From assembly GCA_030836805.1 (NCBI GenBank), contig JAUPLS010000174.1, forward strand, positions 1 through 39,311: DNA of 39,311 bases, in the 5' to 3' direction. The notes beneath the pieces were generated by a model. The model was not told the origin of the DNA, did no database searches, and worked only from the letters and a program-made list of their open reading frames with translations. The first letter of the stretch is position 1. Each line of letters opens with the position of its first letter. Shown here piece by piece: positions 28,024 to 35,630 of this stretch. The position numbers and the translations under genes are program-made. Source of the DNA: Campylobacterota bacterium (GTDB lineage Bacteria; Campylobacterota; Campylobacteria; Campylobacterales; Sulfurovaceae).

Positions 28024-29066
28024 TATGTCACTTCTCTAAATTTAATAAATGAGCCTGTTAAAATATTTACAGCACTTGCAGCCACTTCGCTTGCAAATTT
28101 AAGTTGAAAAGTTCCATTTGCTGAAGGTATTAGTAACGCTTTGAAGTCAATCATATTCGCTCCCGCTGTGTATCCTGTTGTTGCTGTCACTGCTGAATCG
28201 CTTGCAGTCCAAAATCTTTGAAGCTCTGCTGTTGCTGTTGTTGGTATGCGTAAATAATTTGAGTTTGAACCAGCCGCAAAAGATGATGTCAATTTTATAC
28301 CAGTAGTACTTGCTGCTGTTGAAAATAATAAAACACCTTCAATCTCATAAGTAACGCCAGAAGTCTCAGCAAAAGTCAAGCCCACTATATCGGCAAAGGT
28401 GGTGGTTGTATTTGCTTGATCGGCTGTTAATTTTATATAAGTCCAAGGGTCGCCGCTTGTTGTGTTTACTGTGTTGATCCATTTGCCAAGTGCTGAGCTA
28501 TATTTTAAAATTTGATCGTTGGTTGGCGTAGATATTGCCACATCAAGCAATTCGCTTAACTCATCAATTATAGTAACATTTACAGTGACATCATTTCCAA
28601 CCGCTGTTGCTTGAACAGCGCTTCCTGTAAAATTGATCGATGCTGGCGTTCCGGTGAGTGTCGTTCCTTCATCTTTTATTGCAAGTGTTGATGTTTTAGT
28701 ATATAATGGGTTTGGTCTTTTATCTGTCCAAACAGTTTGCAATCCGCCAGATGTTGTGACTTGATACATTGGAATATAGCCAGAAGTAAATGAGCCAGTC
28801 ACAACGCTCACCACCCCGGTTGCAGGGTTGCATTGTATATAATTAACAGCGTTATCTGTCAATGTTACTGTTCCGTTTGCTATATTAAAAACAGAGTCGC
28901 CATTTAAAACGCCGCCATAATAGCCGAATGTCAAACCTGTTGTTGTGCTTGCTCTGCGTCCAAGCAAAGTTGCAGGACTTGCAGCGTCTATCAATGCATT
29001 AGCTGTTGCTTCTTTAGCCGCTTGAGTTGGATTTATTAAGTCTAAATTTGTTGTTGAGTTTGCCAT
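28023..29066 (-). CDS. Tail fibre protein, paralogue 1
   Basis: 347 residues with the same plan as paralogue 2: attachment region with TFGYYGGVLNGDSV and TDKRPNPLYTKTS, hinge DELSELLDVAISTPTNDQILKY, conserved DPWTYIKLTAD and a variable C-terminal domain. Driven by promoter 29086-29114. The pair is a tandem duplication in which the tips have diverged, giving either two receptor specificities or a heteromeric fibre. Confidence 0.75.
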   Translation of the reverse strand: MANSTTNLDLINPTQAAKEATANALIDAASPATLLGRRASTTTGLTFGYYGGVLNGDSVFNIANGTVTLTDNAVNYIQCNPATGVVSVVTGSFTSGYIPMYQVTTSGGLQTVWTDKRPNPLYTKTSTLAIKDEGTTLTGTPASINFTGSAVQATAVGNDVTVNVTIIDELSELLDVAISTPTNDQILKYSSALGKWINTVNTTSGDPWTYIKLTADQANTTTTFADIVGLTFAETSGVTYEIEGVLLFSTAASTTGIKLTSSFAAGSNSNYLRIPTTATAELQRFWTASDSAVTATTGYTAGANMIDFKALLIPSANGTFQLKFASEVAASAVNILTGSFIKFREVT

Positions 29067-29085
29067 TTTTTATTCCATTTTTTAT

Positions 29086-29114
29086 ATTATAGTCTTTACT
29101 TTATAAAAATTCAA
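29086..29114 (-). promoter_or_regulatory. Promoter of the fibre pair
   Basis: Minus strand TTGAAT, 17 bp, TATAAT, directly after the hub gene stop. Confidence 0.68.
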
Positions 29115-29115
29115 T

Positions 29116-32100
29116 TTATAATGTAACCGTTACTGTTGTGCCAAACCCTCGCCCACGCAAAGTCGATAATTGATAGACTGCAAACTTTACAGAGTTTTGA
29201 TCGCTTCCAAAATCTGTTACTTGTTGAGCGCTTGAGTAGTTTACTGTTGATGTTGTGCTTATTAATGTGCGAACAACTGTTGAACCGTTATAAATATCAA
29301 TCTCATAATTCTCAGCGTCTTCACCTAATGGCACTTCAATTTTATTATTCCATTCATTTGTTATTCTGGAGCGTCTTGTCCAATTCAATTGTATATTGCC
29401 ATCTTGAGCACGCCCCGCAGACAACTCAACTGGTGCATAGCATTCTTGAGCAACGCCCAAATATGTAAATTTTTTAGTCAATGAGTTTGATAAAGTATCG
29501 CCATAGCTCACTGCCTTATAATAACTTTCAATGTCAAAATCAGCACTTGAAAAGTCTAATAAGTCAATAGTGTTGATGTCTAACAAAATAAATCTATCGC
29601 TTGATGTGTGAGTGTTTATGTATTGCTCTGTGCCTTTTTTTCCTCGTAAAAATCCAGTTAATTTATAAGTGTTTTCAGCGGTCAAAACTGCATTTTTAAA
29701 TTGCAATATCTCGTTGCCAATCAAGCACAAATTGCCCCCGTTCAAAACACTCAACTCATCCAAACTTGATAATAAAGAGCTTGTTTTTACAGTGACAGAA
29801 TTACTCTCATCAAATATATAGCCGCCCAGCCAATTGCCCAGAATTGTTGTTGCATAGCCAATTTTTGCATCTCTGGTCAAAGTTCTCCATTGCGTGTATG
29901 TCTTGCCAGCGTCTTTTGATTCCATTAATGCCGCACCTTTCCAACCCGTGCCAACATAACCAGAGCTTGCAACATAGCATCCTCTTTTGTCATCCATATC
30001 ACGCAATAGTGGAATGTCAAGAAATTCAAGATTTGTCGGTGTTATATAGTCAATAGTTTGGTCACGAGATGGAATGCTTGCGCCCACAGCTTCTTGCTGA
30101 TATTTTGTGATGTCTTCGGTTACTGCTGTTATTTTATAGATATCATTTTGTTGCTCAATATCTGTGATGCGTAAAGAATATAAATCGTTATTTTTCCAAA
30201 CACTTATAACAACTGTTGGCTCAAGATACGCATATTTTTTTGGCAATGAAAAAGTTACGGTATTGCGTGATTGCCACGAATCTTGCAACAATACATCAGT
30301 TATTTGTTTCGCTTCGCTACCTGTGAACGACATTGGAAGCTCGATGCTTATAGCATTTACAGCACTTGTATTCTGGCGGCGTGAATATTGCGTGCCAGTT
30401 TGATAATCTCCGTCGAGGTCTTGATAGCTTATAGTTATTTCTGCTGGCAAGTCAACATCTTGTCTTCTTTCAATTTCTAAATTCTCGCCAGCGTCAGCGC
30501 CATAACTATGCGCCGCAACATCACTCATAGGAATTTCAATAACTGTTGCGCCACCTCTTTCAACATATTTCAATTTTCCATCTGATTCAACACCATCGAT
30601 AAAATATGCTTGTTGTAATGGTTCTAAAATTGAGCGCAAAGAATTGCGACGAGCAACCACATAACCATTAATTGTTTTAGTCACACCTTCAACATTTAAC
30701 AAATCAAGACTTTCTCCACTCTTAACAAATAAATCTTTTATAACATCTTTTAAATAAACAGTTGATGCGGTGACTGGTGATATCATTGCGTGATATTCGA
30801 AATATGGCGTATCTCTGCCAAAGCTAAAAACAGTATTATTTTTTACATCAACCATCGTTGAACTTAAATCATAACCGCTATAATCAAATTGCTCAACTGC
30901 TATTCCATCAATCAACTTATAAATTACATAGCCGCTCAAATATCTATCGCATAAATAAATATCTTCGTCACTGTTAGTGATTAGAGTGTTTACGCTTCCT
31001 CCGCTTCCAGTTGCTCCGCTGTAAATTGTTGATACAAAAACAAAGTCATAGTCGTACTTATCAATGCGCCAATTTGTTGAAACTGCTGTGTCTCTATATG
31101 CTATATAATAGTGATTGTCTGTCAATGCTATATCTTTTACATCATAGCCAACTGGCTCATCAACAATTAAAAAAGTATCATTTTCTAAATTCATTAAACT
31201 TATTTTATTTTCAATTGTTAATGAAACAGGTTGAAAAATAGCAATAGCACGATTATTGACTTTTACACCTTTTGAGATTTGAGTATTTATCCACCCCGCC
31301 AAAATTTCTGTATCTTCCAAAATCGAAGTCACTGGCTCATCAAGCAAATTATTAATGTATTTCTTTGTTCCATCGTTCCACATAATAAAACTTTTATGCA
31401 TTGACAAACGAGGAAATAAATTATAATTATAATCTCCTTTGCCAAACACTGAACCATCATCAGTGTTTGAGTAAATTGGATATGTATCTGCATTATAATA
31501 TGCATCATTATAATAAAATTTGTCAATGGTAAAATTTTCCATTTCGATGAATTCGTCAGCAGTTAAAAAACCATACTTTAATGCATTAACTGAATTTTTA
31601 TAAACTTTTGGACTGTCTGCCAATACTTTTGGCATTATATATGTATTTGCGCCAGAGCTTTCATAAACTTTTGATACTTGCACAAATTGTGGTGCTTCTG
31701 TTCCTTCTTTTATAACTTCAAACTCAATGTTTTGTATATGATTTCCATGATCTGCAAGCTGTAAATTATCAAAAACAACATAAGCTGTTCCGCGATATGC
31801 GCTCGTTTTATCTATACCTTCAAGTGCTTGAATTAAAGGATCTGGCATCTGATCTGATGTGCCTTTGTAAATTCTTAATGGAATTTTTTGCGAGGCGAGT
31901 ATGCTTTCATTTGTTGCACTTGCGCCAACATTATATATAAGAACATTATTGATCCAAATTCTTGCAATATCTTTTATAACACCCTCACATAAAGAAACTG
32001 CCAAACTTTGCGAGTATGAGTATGTAATTTGTGTTTGCTCTGGTCCACCTTTTCCAGCTTCTTGTCTATTTTCTGTTTCAATTTTTGGTGTTGACCATAT

Positions 32101-32307
32101 AACATTGCCTCCTATTCGAGCCTTTTTGTAAACTAATGGAACCATATTTCCATAAGTTGAAACTGTGATTTTTAGATCTGATAATTTTGGGCCAACAGCA
32201 TCAGGCAGTTTTTCTGGAAACAAAAGACTACCAACCAACATTCCAACGACACCACCTATGCCGGGGAAAAAGTAATTACCAACTATTGCAAGTGCTTGTG
32301 CTGCCAT
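29116..32307 (-). CDS. Tail hub / host-specificity protein (GTA gp15-like)
   Basis: 1063 residues. A glycine-rich hydrophobic N-terminus (FPGIGGVVGMLVGSLLFPEKLPDAVGPKLSDLKI) and STYGNMVPLVYKKARIGGNVIW, then TYSYSQSLAVSLCEGVI, match the start of gene-transfer-agent/Rhodobacter-type tail hub proteins. The central region (about 540-800) is the hub-like part with IERRQDVDLPAEITISYQDLDGDYQ. The C-terminal part contains a fibronectin-like module (PVELSAGRAQDGNIQLNWTRRSR...). It follows the NlpC/P60 peptidase, the order hub, fibres being usual. It probably contacts the receptor and starts DNA ejection. Confidence 0.85.
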   Translation of the reverse strand: MAAQALAIVGNYFFPGIGGVVGMLVGSLLFPEKLPDAVGPKLSDLKITVSTYGNMVPLVYKKARIGGNVIWSTPKIETENRQEAGKGGPEQTQITYSYSQSLAVSLCEGVIKDIARIWINNVLIYNVGASATNESILASQKIPLRIYKGTSDQMPDPLIQALEGIDKTSAYRGTAYVVFDNLQLADHGNHIQNIEFEVIKEGTEAPQFVQVSKVYESSGANTYIMPKVLADSPKVYKNSVNALKYGFLTADEFIEMENFTIDKFYYNDAYYNADTYPIYSNTDDGSVFGKGDYNYNLFPRLSMHKSFIMWNDGTKKYINNLLDEPVTSILEDTEILAGWINTQISKGVKVNNRAIAIFQPVSLTIENKISLMNLENDTFLIVDEPVGYDVKDIALTDNHYYIAYRDTAVSTNWRIDKYDYDFVFVSTIYSGATGSGGSVNTLITNSDEDIYLCDRYLSGYVIYKLIDGIAVEQFDYSGYDLSSTMVDVKNNTVFSFGRDTPYFEYHAMISPVTASTVYLKDVIKDLFVKSGESLDLLNVEGVTKTINGYVVARRNSLRSILEPLQQAYFIDGVESDGKLKYVERGGATVIEIPMSDVAAHSYGADAGENLEIERRQDVDLPAEITISYQDLDGDYQTGTQYSRRQNTSAVNAISIELPMSFTGSEAKQITDVLLQDSWQSRNTVTFSLPKKYAYLEPTVVISVWKNNDLYSLRITDIEQQNDIYKITAVTEDITKYQQEAVGASIPSRDQTIDYITPTNLEFLDIPLLRDMDDKRGCYVASSGYVGTGWKGAALMESKDAGKTYTQWRTLTRDAKIGYATTILGNWLGGYIFDESNSVTVKTSSLLSSLDELSVLNGGNLCLIGNEILQFKNAVLTAENTYKLTGFLRGKKGTEQYINTHTSSDRFILLDINTIDLLDFSSADFDIESYYKAVSYGDTLSNSLTKKFTYLGVAQECYAPVELSAGRAQDGNIQLNWTRRSRITNEWNNKIEVPLGEDAENYEIDIYNGSTVVRTLISTTSTVNYSSAQQVTDFGSDQNSVKFAVYQLSTLRGRGFGTTVTVTL

Positions 32308-32308
32308 A

Positions 32309-32752
32309 TTAATCCTTTAAATTTTTGAAACGATAAGCGCCACGAATTCTCTTTTGCCAAACTTCATCTATGTCGTGCTCTGTAACCTTGCGTGCTGTTG
32401 CGAAACTGTGTATAATACGAATAGGGTTGACATTACTAACCATTGCAATATGCTGTGGGTATTGGTCAAATGCGAATATAAGTAAATCGCCCGCCTTCAA
32501 ATCTTCCATATTGATTTTTACAAGGTATTGTTCTATAGTGTTTTTGAATAAATCTTTATCAGGCATAAAACTATAATTTGTTGCTTCTGGCGTCTCGTAT
32601 TCAAAAGTATTTGCAACACCAATGACGAATCCGGCGCAATCAACACCGCCTTTGTGCTTATCAGTTTTCTTCAATCGACCCTGATGCTGGTACTTTGTAT
32701 CAATCCAAGTGTATGCTTCTTCTAATAAGTTTTTTCTATTAAATTCTTTCAT
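32309..32752 (-). CDS. NlpC/P60 tail-tip peptidase
   Basis: 147 residues. Catalytic Cys39 in KGGVDCAGFVIGV, His101 in YPQHIAMVS, and a third polar residue around His115 (IIHSFATA). This is the NlpC/P60 fold used by tail tips to open peptidoglycan during entry. The order DUF2460, DUF2163, NlpC/P60, hub is the conserved tail-tip module of GTA-like siphoviruses. It starts two bases after the DUF2163 stop region and ends one base before the hub start. Confidence 0.88.
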   Translation of the reverse strand: MKEFNRKNLLEEAYTWIDTKYQHQGRLKKTDKHKGGVDCAGFVIGVANTFEYETPEATNYSFMPDKDLFKNTIEQYLVKINMEDLKAGDLLIFAFDQYPQHIAMVSNVNPIRIIHSFATARKVTEHDIDEVWQKRIRGAYRFKNLKD

Positions 32753-32754
32753 TT

Positions 32755-33873
32755 TTATGTTCCAGTTATCATTCTATCGTTGCCCGGAATCAAATTGAAT
32801 CCGTAAAAATTTATTATATTATTAAAGCGTCCGTGGCAAGTGCTTGCTAATTTATCGCAACCCGCTGAAATTTTATAAGTGTCGCCCACCTGAATTTGGA
32901 AAACAGCAGCATCATGAATATGAACATAGTTTGGGCGATATGTTTTTATATCAAATTTAAGTCCTGCATTGTTTCCAGTCAGCCATTCCACCACTCCATC
33001 TTTAAAATATTCCGAAACTATTTTTTTAGTTATAACGCCACCGCTTACATAATCAGTGTAAAGCGTGCCATCTGATGATTGAAGGCTAAAAGTGTTATTT
33101 GTCAAGTAAGTCACTGCAAATGTCTTTCCATTTAATTGTGTCATTCCAATAACTTCTGAGAAGGTCACAAACTCGCCAGTCGACAAGCCGTGGTCTGTGC
33201 AGCTTATAACAATTGGATTTGCTTTTGTTGCTCCAGTTATTGTTTTTTGATATGTGCTATTTGTTTGGTTTAAACTTGTATCAATCCAAGAGTGTTGATC
33301 AATCAATTCTTCAACGCTTCCATTAAAAGTATAAGTTGCCAAATCTATACGGCAATTAGAGTCTCCAAGATTGGCAACACAATTCGGTGTATATATACGC
33401 CCAGTTGATTGTTGCAATGCTTGAGTTATTCCTCGCATTTCTGCGTTATATGTATTTCTTGCTGTTTTAATTTGTCCAAGTCTTCCAGATTTTAAAAATA
33501 GATGACCCATTGACAAATCTTCATAATTTACTTCCATAATTTGAACAAAAGCATAATCCCATAATCCTGCTTGTATGTCTGCGTCTGTCATTTGGTCATT
33601 ATTAATAAATGTCACATCTTTTATTGCTGTTGGAACATTGTTCAATGCAGATGTTAATTCTAAATTATCAACACTAAGTCCAGCCGTATTTTTTATGGCT
33701 GAGATGGTGTAACCTGTTGTTGCTTCGTAAAAAACAGATTGATATTCAAGATCTTTGTTTAAATCAGTAAAGCCATAAATATTTCCATCTTTGCGTGTTA
33801 TCTTCCAAAGCGTGCAAATAGTGGTAGTTTCTTGAGCGTAGTGCGCTTTGAGCGCTGCTGACATATTACGCAT
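32755..33873 (-). CDS. DUF2163-type tail-tip protein with FCCH-like insert
   Basis: 372 residues. The N-terminus (MSAALKAHYAQETTTICTLWKITRKDG, YGFTDLNKDLEYQSVFYEATTGYT) and TPNCVANLGDSNCRIDL are hallmarks of the DUF2163/BR0599 tail family; a second Cys pair is in AGCDKLASTCHGRF. Residues ~225-280 (IVISCTDHGLSTGEFVTFSEV...) form an inserted E1-FCCH-like beta module also present in the gene upstream. Overlap with that gene is eight bases. It is part of the baseplate between distal tail and hub. Confidence 0.86.
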   Translation of the reverse strand: MRNMSAALKAHYAQETTTICTLWKITRKDGNIYGFTDLNKDLEYQSVFYEATTGYTISAIKNTAGLSVDNLELTSALNNVPTAIKDVTFINNDQMTDADIQAGLWDYAFVQIMEVNYEDLSMGHLFLKSGRLGQIKTARNTYNAEMRGITQALQQSTGRIYTPNCVANLGDSNCRIDLATYTFNGSVEELIDQHSWIDTSLNQTNSTYQKTITGATKANPIVISCTDHGLSTGEFVTFSEVIGMTQLNGKTFAVTYLTNNTFSLQSSDGTLYTDYVSGGVITKKIVSEYFKDGVVEWLTGNNAGLKFDIKTYRPNYVHIHDAAVFQIQVGDTYKISAGCDKLASTCHGRFNNIINFYGFNLIPGNDRMITGT

Positions 33874-34741
33874 AAGATTTCATCCTTAACTCAACAATTG
33901 TTATATTATCCAATTCAATTAATCCTGATGTTGTAAATCCTGCATTTAGTGTGTCAATATCAAAACGGCAAGGAATATCAAACTCAAATTCGGCGGTTAA
34001 TACATCAGTTGGCTGAGGGAATAATGAAATAGTGGCAAGAACAGAAGCAATAGAATTGCTCACAATTATATCAAATGTAAATTCTGTTGCGTTGTAAACT
34101 GTAAAATATTTGTTGTTTATCGCTGTATTGCCAGATACTCCAGAGATATAAATTATTTGCCCGTTGGTGTATCCGTGCGCCAAACTTGTTGTTATGGTTG
34201 CAGTTGACCCGCCAGTTGTTATTCCAGAGAGGTTTTTTGTATTGGTTGAAATAAAAGACACAACCCCAGTTGTGTAGTCAATTGTGTAGTGAGTTGTCAA
34301 TGTTTGCAATACAGTATTTTTATAAACTTTTAATGTGGCTGACACTGGTTTATATATATCACGATAGAAATTGAATCCGCTGACAAAATAACGCTTTGTC
34401 AGTTGATATGTCATTTTACCTGTGCCAACGCCCTGCCCAAGTCTTCCTGTTGTTGTGCTTGCTGTGTAGTCGTTGAAGTCTTTAAATCTAAAGCCATAAA
34501 ACTTACCTTGGCAAGCATTGAAAAAGTTTTGCAAATTAACGAAGCTTAATGCACCATCTGGTTGTTTTGTCACTGCCCCGGCGTCGATTGAATATATAGA
34601 TCTTGTTTGCGTCCAATTTCTATTGCGCTGTTCAAAGCCGCCATCGTTCTCAATAATGTTTGTTCTGAATTCCATACCACCTCGTGCAAACACTGACAAA
34701 TCTTCTGGAAATCTTGCATTTTCTATAAAACTCATATCCAC
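33866..34741 (-). CDS. DUF2460-type distal tail protein with FCCH-like insert
   Basis: 291 residues. FIENARFPEDLSVFARGGMEFRTNI and KFYGFRFKDFNDYTA (~91-105) identify the DUF2460/TIGR02217 distal tail family. Residues ~175-225 (ITTSLAHGYTNGQIIYISGVSGNTAINNKYF...) are an E1-FCCH-like module, HGYxxGxxIxxSGV...LN/INxKxFxV, matching the insert in the next gene. Promoter 34766-34793. The tape-measure gene upstream is separated by a plus-strand cassette. Confidence 0.85.
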   Translation of the reverse strand: MDMSFIENARFPEDLSVFARGGMEFRTNIIENDGGFEQRNRNWTQTRSIYSIDAGAVTKQPDGALSFVNLQNFFNACQGKFYGFRFKDFNDYTASTTTGRLGQGVGTGKMTYQLTKRYFVSGFNFYRDIYKPVSATLKVYKNTVLQTLTTHYTIDYTTGVVSFISTNTKNLSGITTGGSTATITTSLAHGYTNGQIIYISGVSGNTAINNKYFTVYNATEFTFDIIVSNSIASVLATISLFPQPTDVLTAEFEFDIPCRFDIDTLNAGFTTSGLIELDNITIVELRMKSYA

Positions 34742-34765
34742 GCCCTTATTTTTTACTATAATTAT

Positions 34766-34793
34766 ATTTTAAATTTTTTTAAAAAAAAAGCAA
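34766..34793 (-). promoter_or_regulatory. Promoter of tail-tip module
   Basis: Minus strand TTGCTT, 16 bp, TAAAAT, back to back with cassette promoter copy 3. It supplies the tip genes separately from the tape measure. Confidence 0.66.
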
Positions 34794-34800
34794 AAAACAC

Positions 34801-34837
34801 TTTACACGATATAAAAATAGTATAATATATATAGTGT
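34801..34837 (+). promoter_or_regulatory. Cassette promoter, copy 3
   Basis: TTTACA, 14 bp, TATAAT, ATATATAGTGT; matches copies at 8214 and 25305. The upstream GCAAAAAACAC is shared with 8204 and with the remnant at 10103. Confidence 0.7.
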
Positions 34838-34860
34838 GATACAATAAAAAGGAGAATAAG

Positions 34861-35082
34861 ATGGATAAAAATTTATTGGATAATATAATTGATGAATACT
34901 TTTTAAAAAATGAAATAGGTCTTATTAATATGTTAAGGGGTAAACAAGCTCCAATGGGTCTTTTAGAACAAATTCTTGAAATGCAAAAACAACAAATAGA
35001 AGAAGATATTTTGAAAGAAAAAGAACATCTTGAGAAAGCTATTCCAGAAGCAAAATCAACAACTAAAAAATTAAAAATTTAA
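34861..35082 (+). CDS. Cassette protein with AIPE...KLKI C-terminus (73 aa)
   Basis: 73 residues, helical and charged (LLDNIIDEYFLKNEIGLINMLRG, ILEMQKQQIEEDILKEKEHL). The last 15 residues KAIPEAKSTTKKLKI are nearly the same as the end of the 146-residue protein at 8276, whose body is different. Leader AAAAAGGAGAATAAG. First gene of a three-gene cassette between the tape measure and distal tail genes. Function unknown; the tag is the only recognisable part. Confidence 0.72.
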   Translation: MDKNLLDNIIDEYFLKNEIGLINMLRGKQAPMGLLEQILEMQKQQIEEDILKEKEHLEKAIPEAKSTTKKLKI

Positions 35083-35092
35083 GGAGAATAAA

Positions 35093-35260
35093 ATGCAAAA
35101 AGTAAATTGGGATAGAATATATTATATACACGAAGAGATTGAAAACTATTTTTTACTTAAAAAACTATTGAAGAATAGAAAAGAAAATAAAGAGACTATC
35201 AAAAAGACTATTGACAACTTGAGAAAAATTAGGGAGGACATATATTATTATGGATACTAA
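35093..35260 (+). CDS. Small basic helical protein (55 aa)
   Basis: Not in the ORF track. AAGGAGAATAAA stands before ATG 35093, ten bases after the preceding stop. It encodes MQKVNWDRIYYIHEEIENYF, a run of Lys-rich helix (LLKKLLKNRKENKETIKKTI), and ends REDIYYYGY. The ribosome-binding site and 11-base overlap with the next gene support it as a real cistron. Unknown function. Confidence 0.62.
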   Translation: MQKVNWDRIYYIHEEIENYFLLKKLLKNRKENKETIKKTIDNLRKIREDIYYYGY

Positions 35261-35630
35261 AATGCAAAACATTGACATTATAAACGAATATCTAAAAGAT
35301 GTAAACTGTATTTTAAAAGTTAAGCAGAACAGTGAAAGATTCAAAGATTTAAGCTTTGCCAATTATAGTATTCAAGTGAAGTTTGTTGGTGGCGGTGGTT
35401 TTACTTTTACAGTTTACGAAGAATTAAAAAGCAAGACTGTTGAAGATTTAATAAGTGTTATACTTTCAAATTTGGATTACTTGAAAGACTATGACGATTA
35501 TGACAATCGTATGATTGAGTTTGCCAATAAAATAAATGAGGTATATGATTTTTTAGAGTGCTATGAGTATAACACAACTTGCAAATATATAAAAGAAAAT
35601 AATAAAAGTATTGACAGATTAAAAATTTAG
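35250..35630 (+). CDS. Cassette protein with C-terminal RLKI tag (126 aa)
   Basis: 126 residues. AGGGAGG lies 13 bases before ATG 35250; a second in-frame ATG four codons in is an alternative start. Mixed alpha/beta: IIINEYLKDVNCILKVKQ-type start, a strand pair around VKFVGGGGFTFTVYEEL, then helices. It ends in ENNKSIDRLKI, one of six LK[IV]-ending proteins. Its stop overlaps the tape-measure stop by four bases. Not recognised. Confidence 0.68.
   Translation: MDTKMQNIDIINEYLKDVNCILKVKQNSERFKDLSFANYSIQVKFVGGGGFTFTVYEELKSKTVEDLISVILSNLDYLKDYDDYDNRMIEFANKINEVYDFLECYEYNTTCKYIKENNKSIDRLKI

Noticed and set aside
30164-30403. 79-aa ORF and other plus ORFs inside the tail hub
   Set aside because: Shadows of the 1063-codon hub frame, without ribosome-binding sites.
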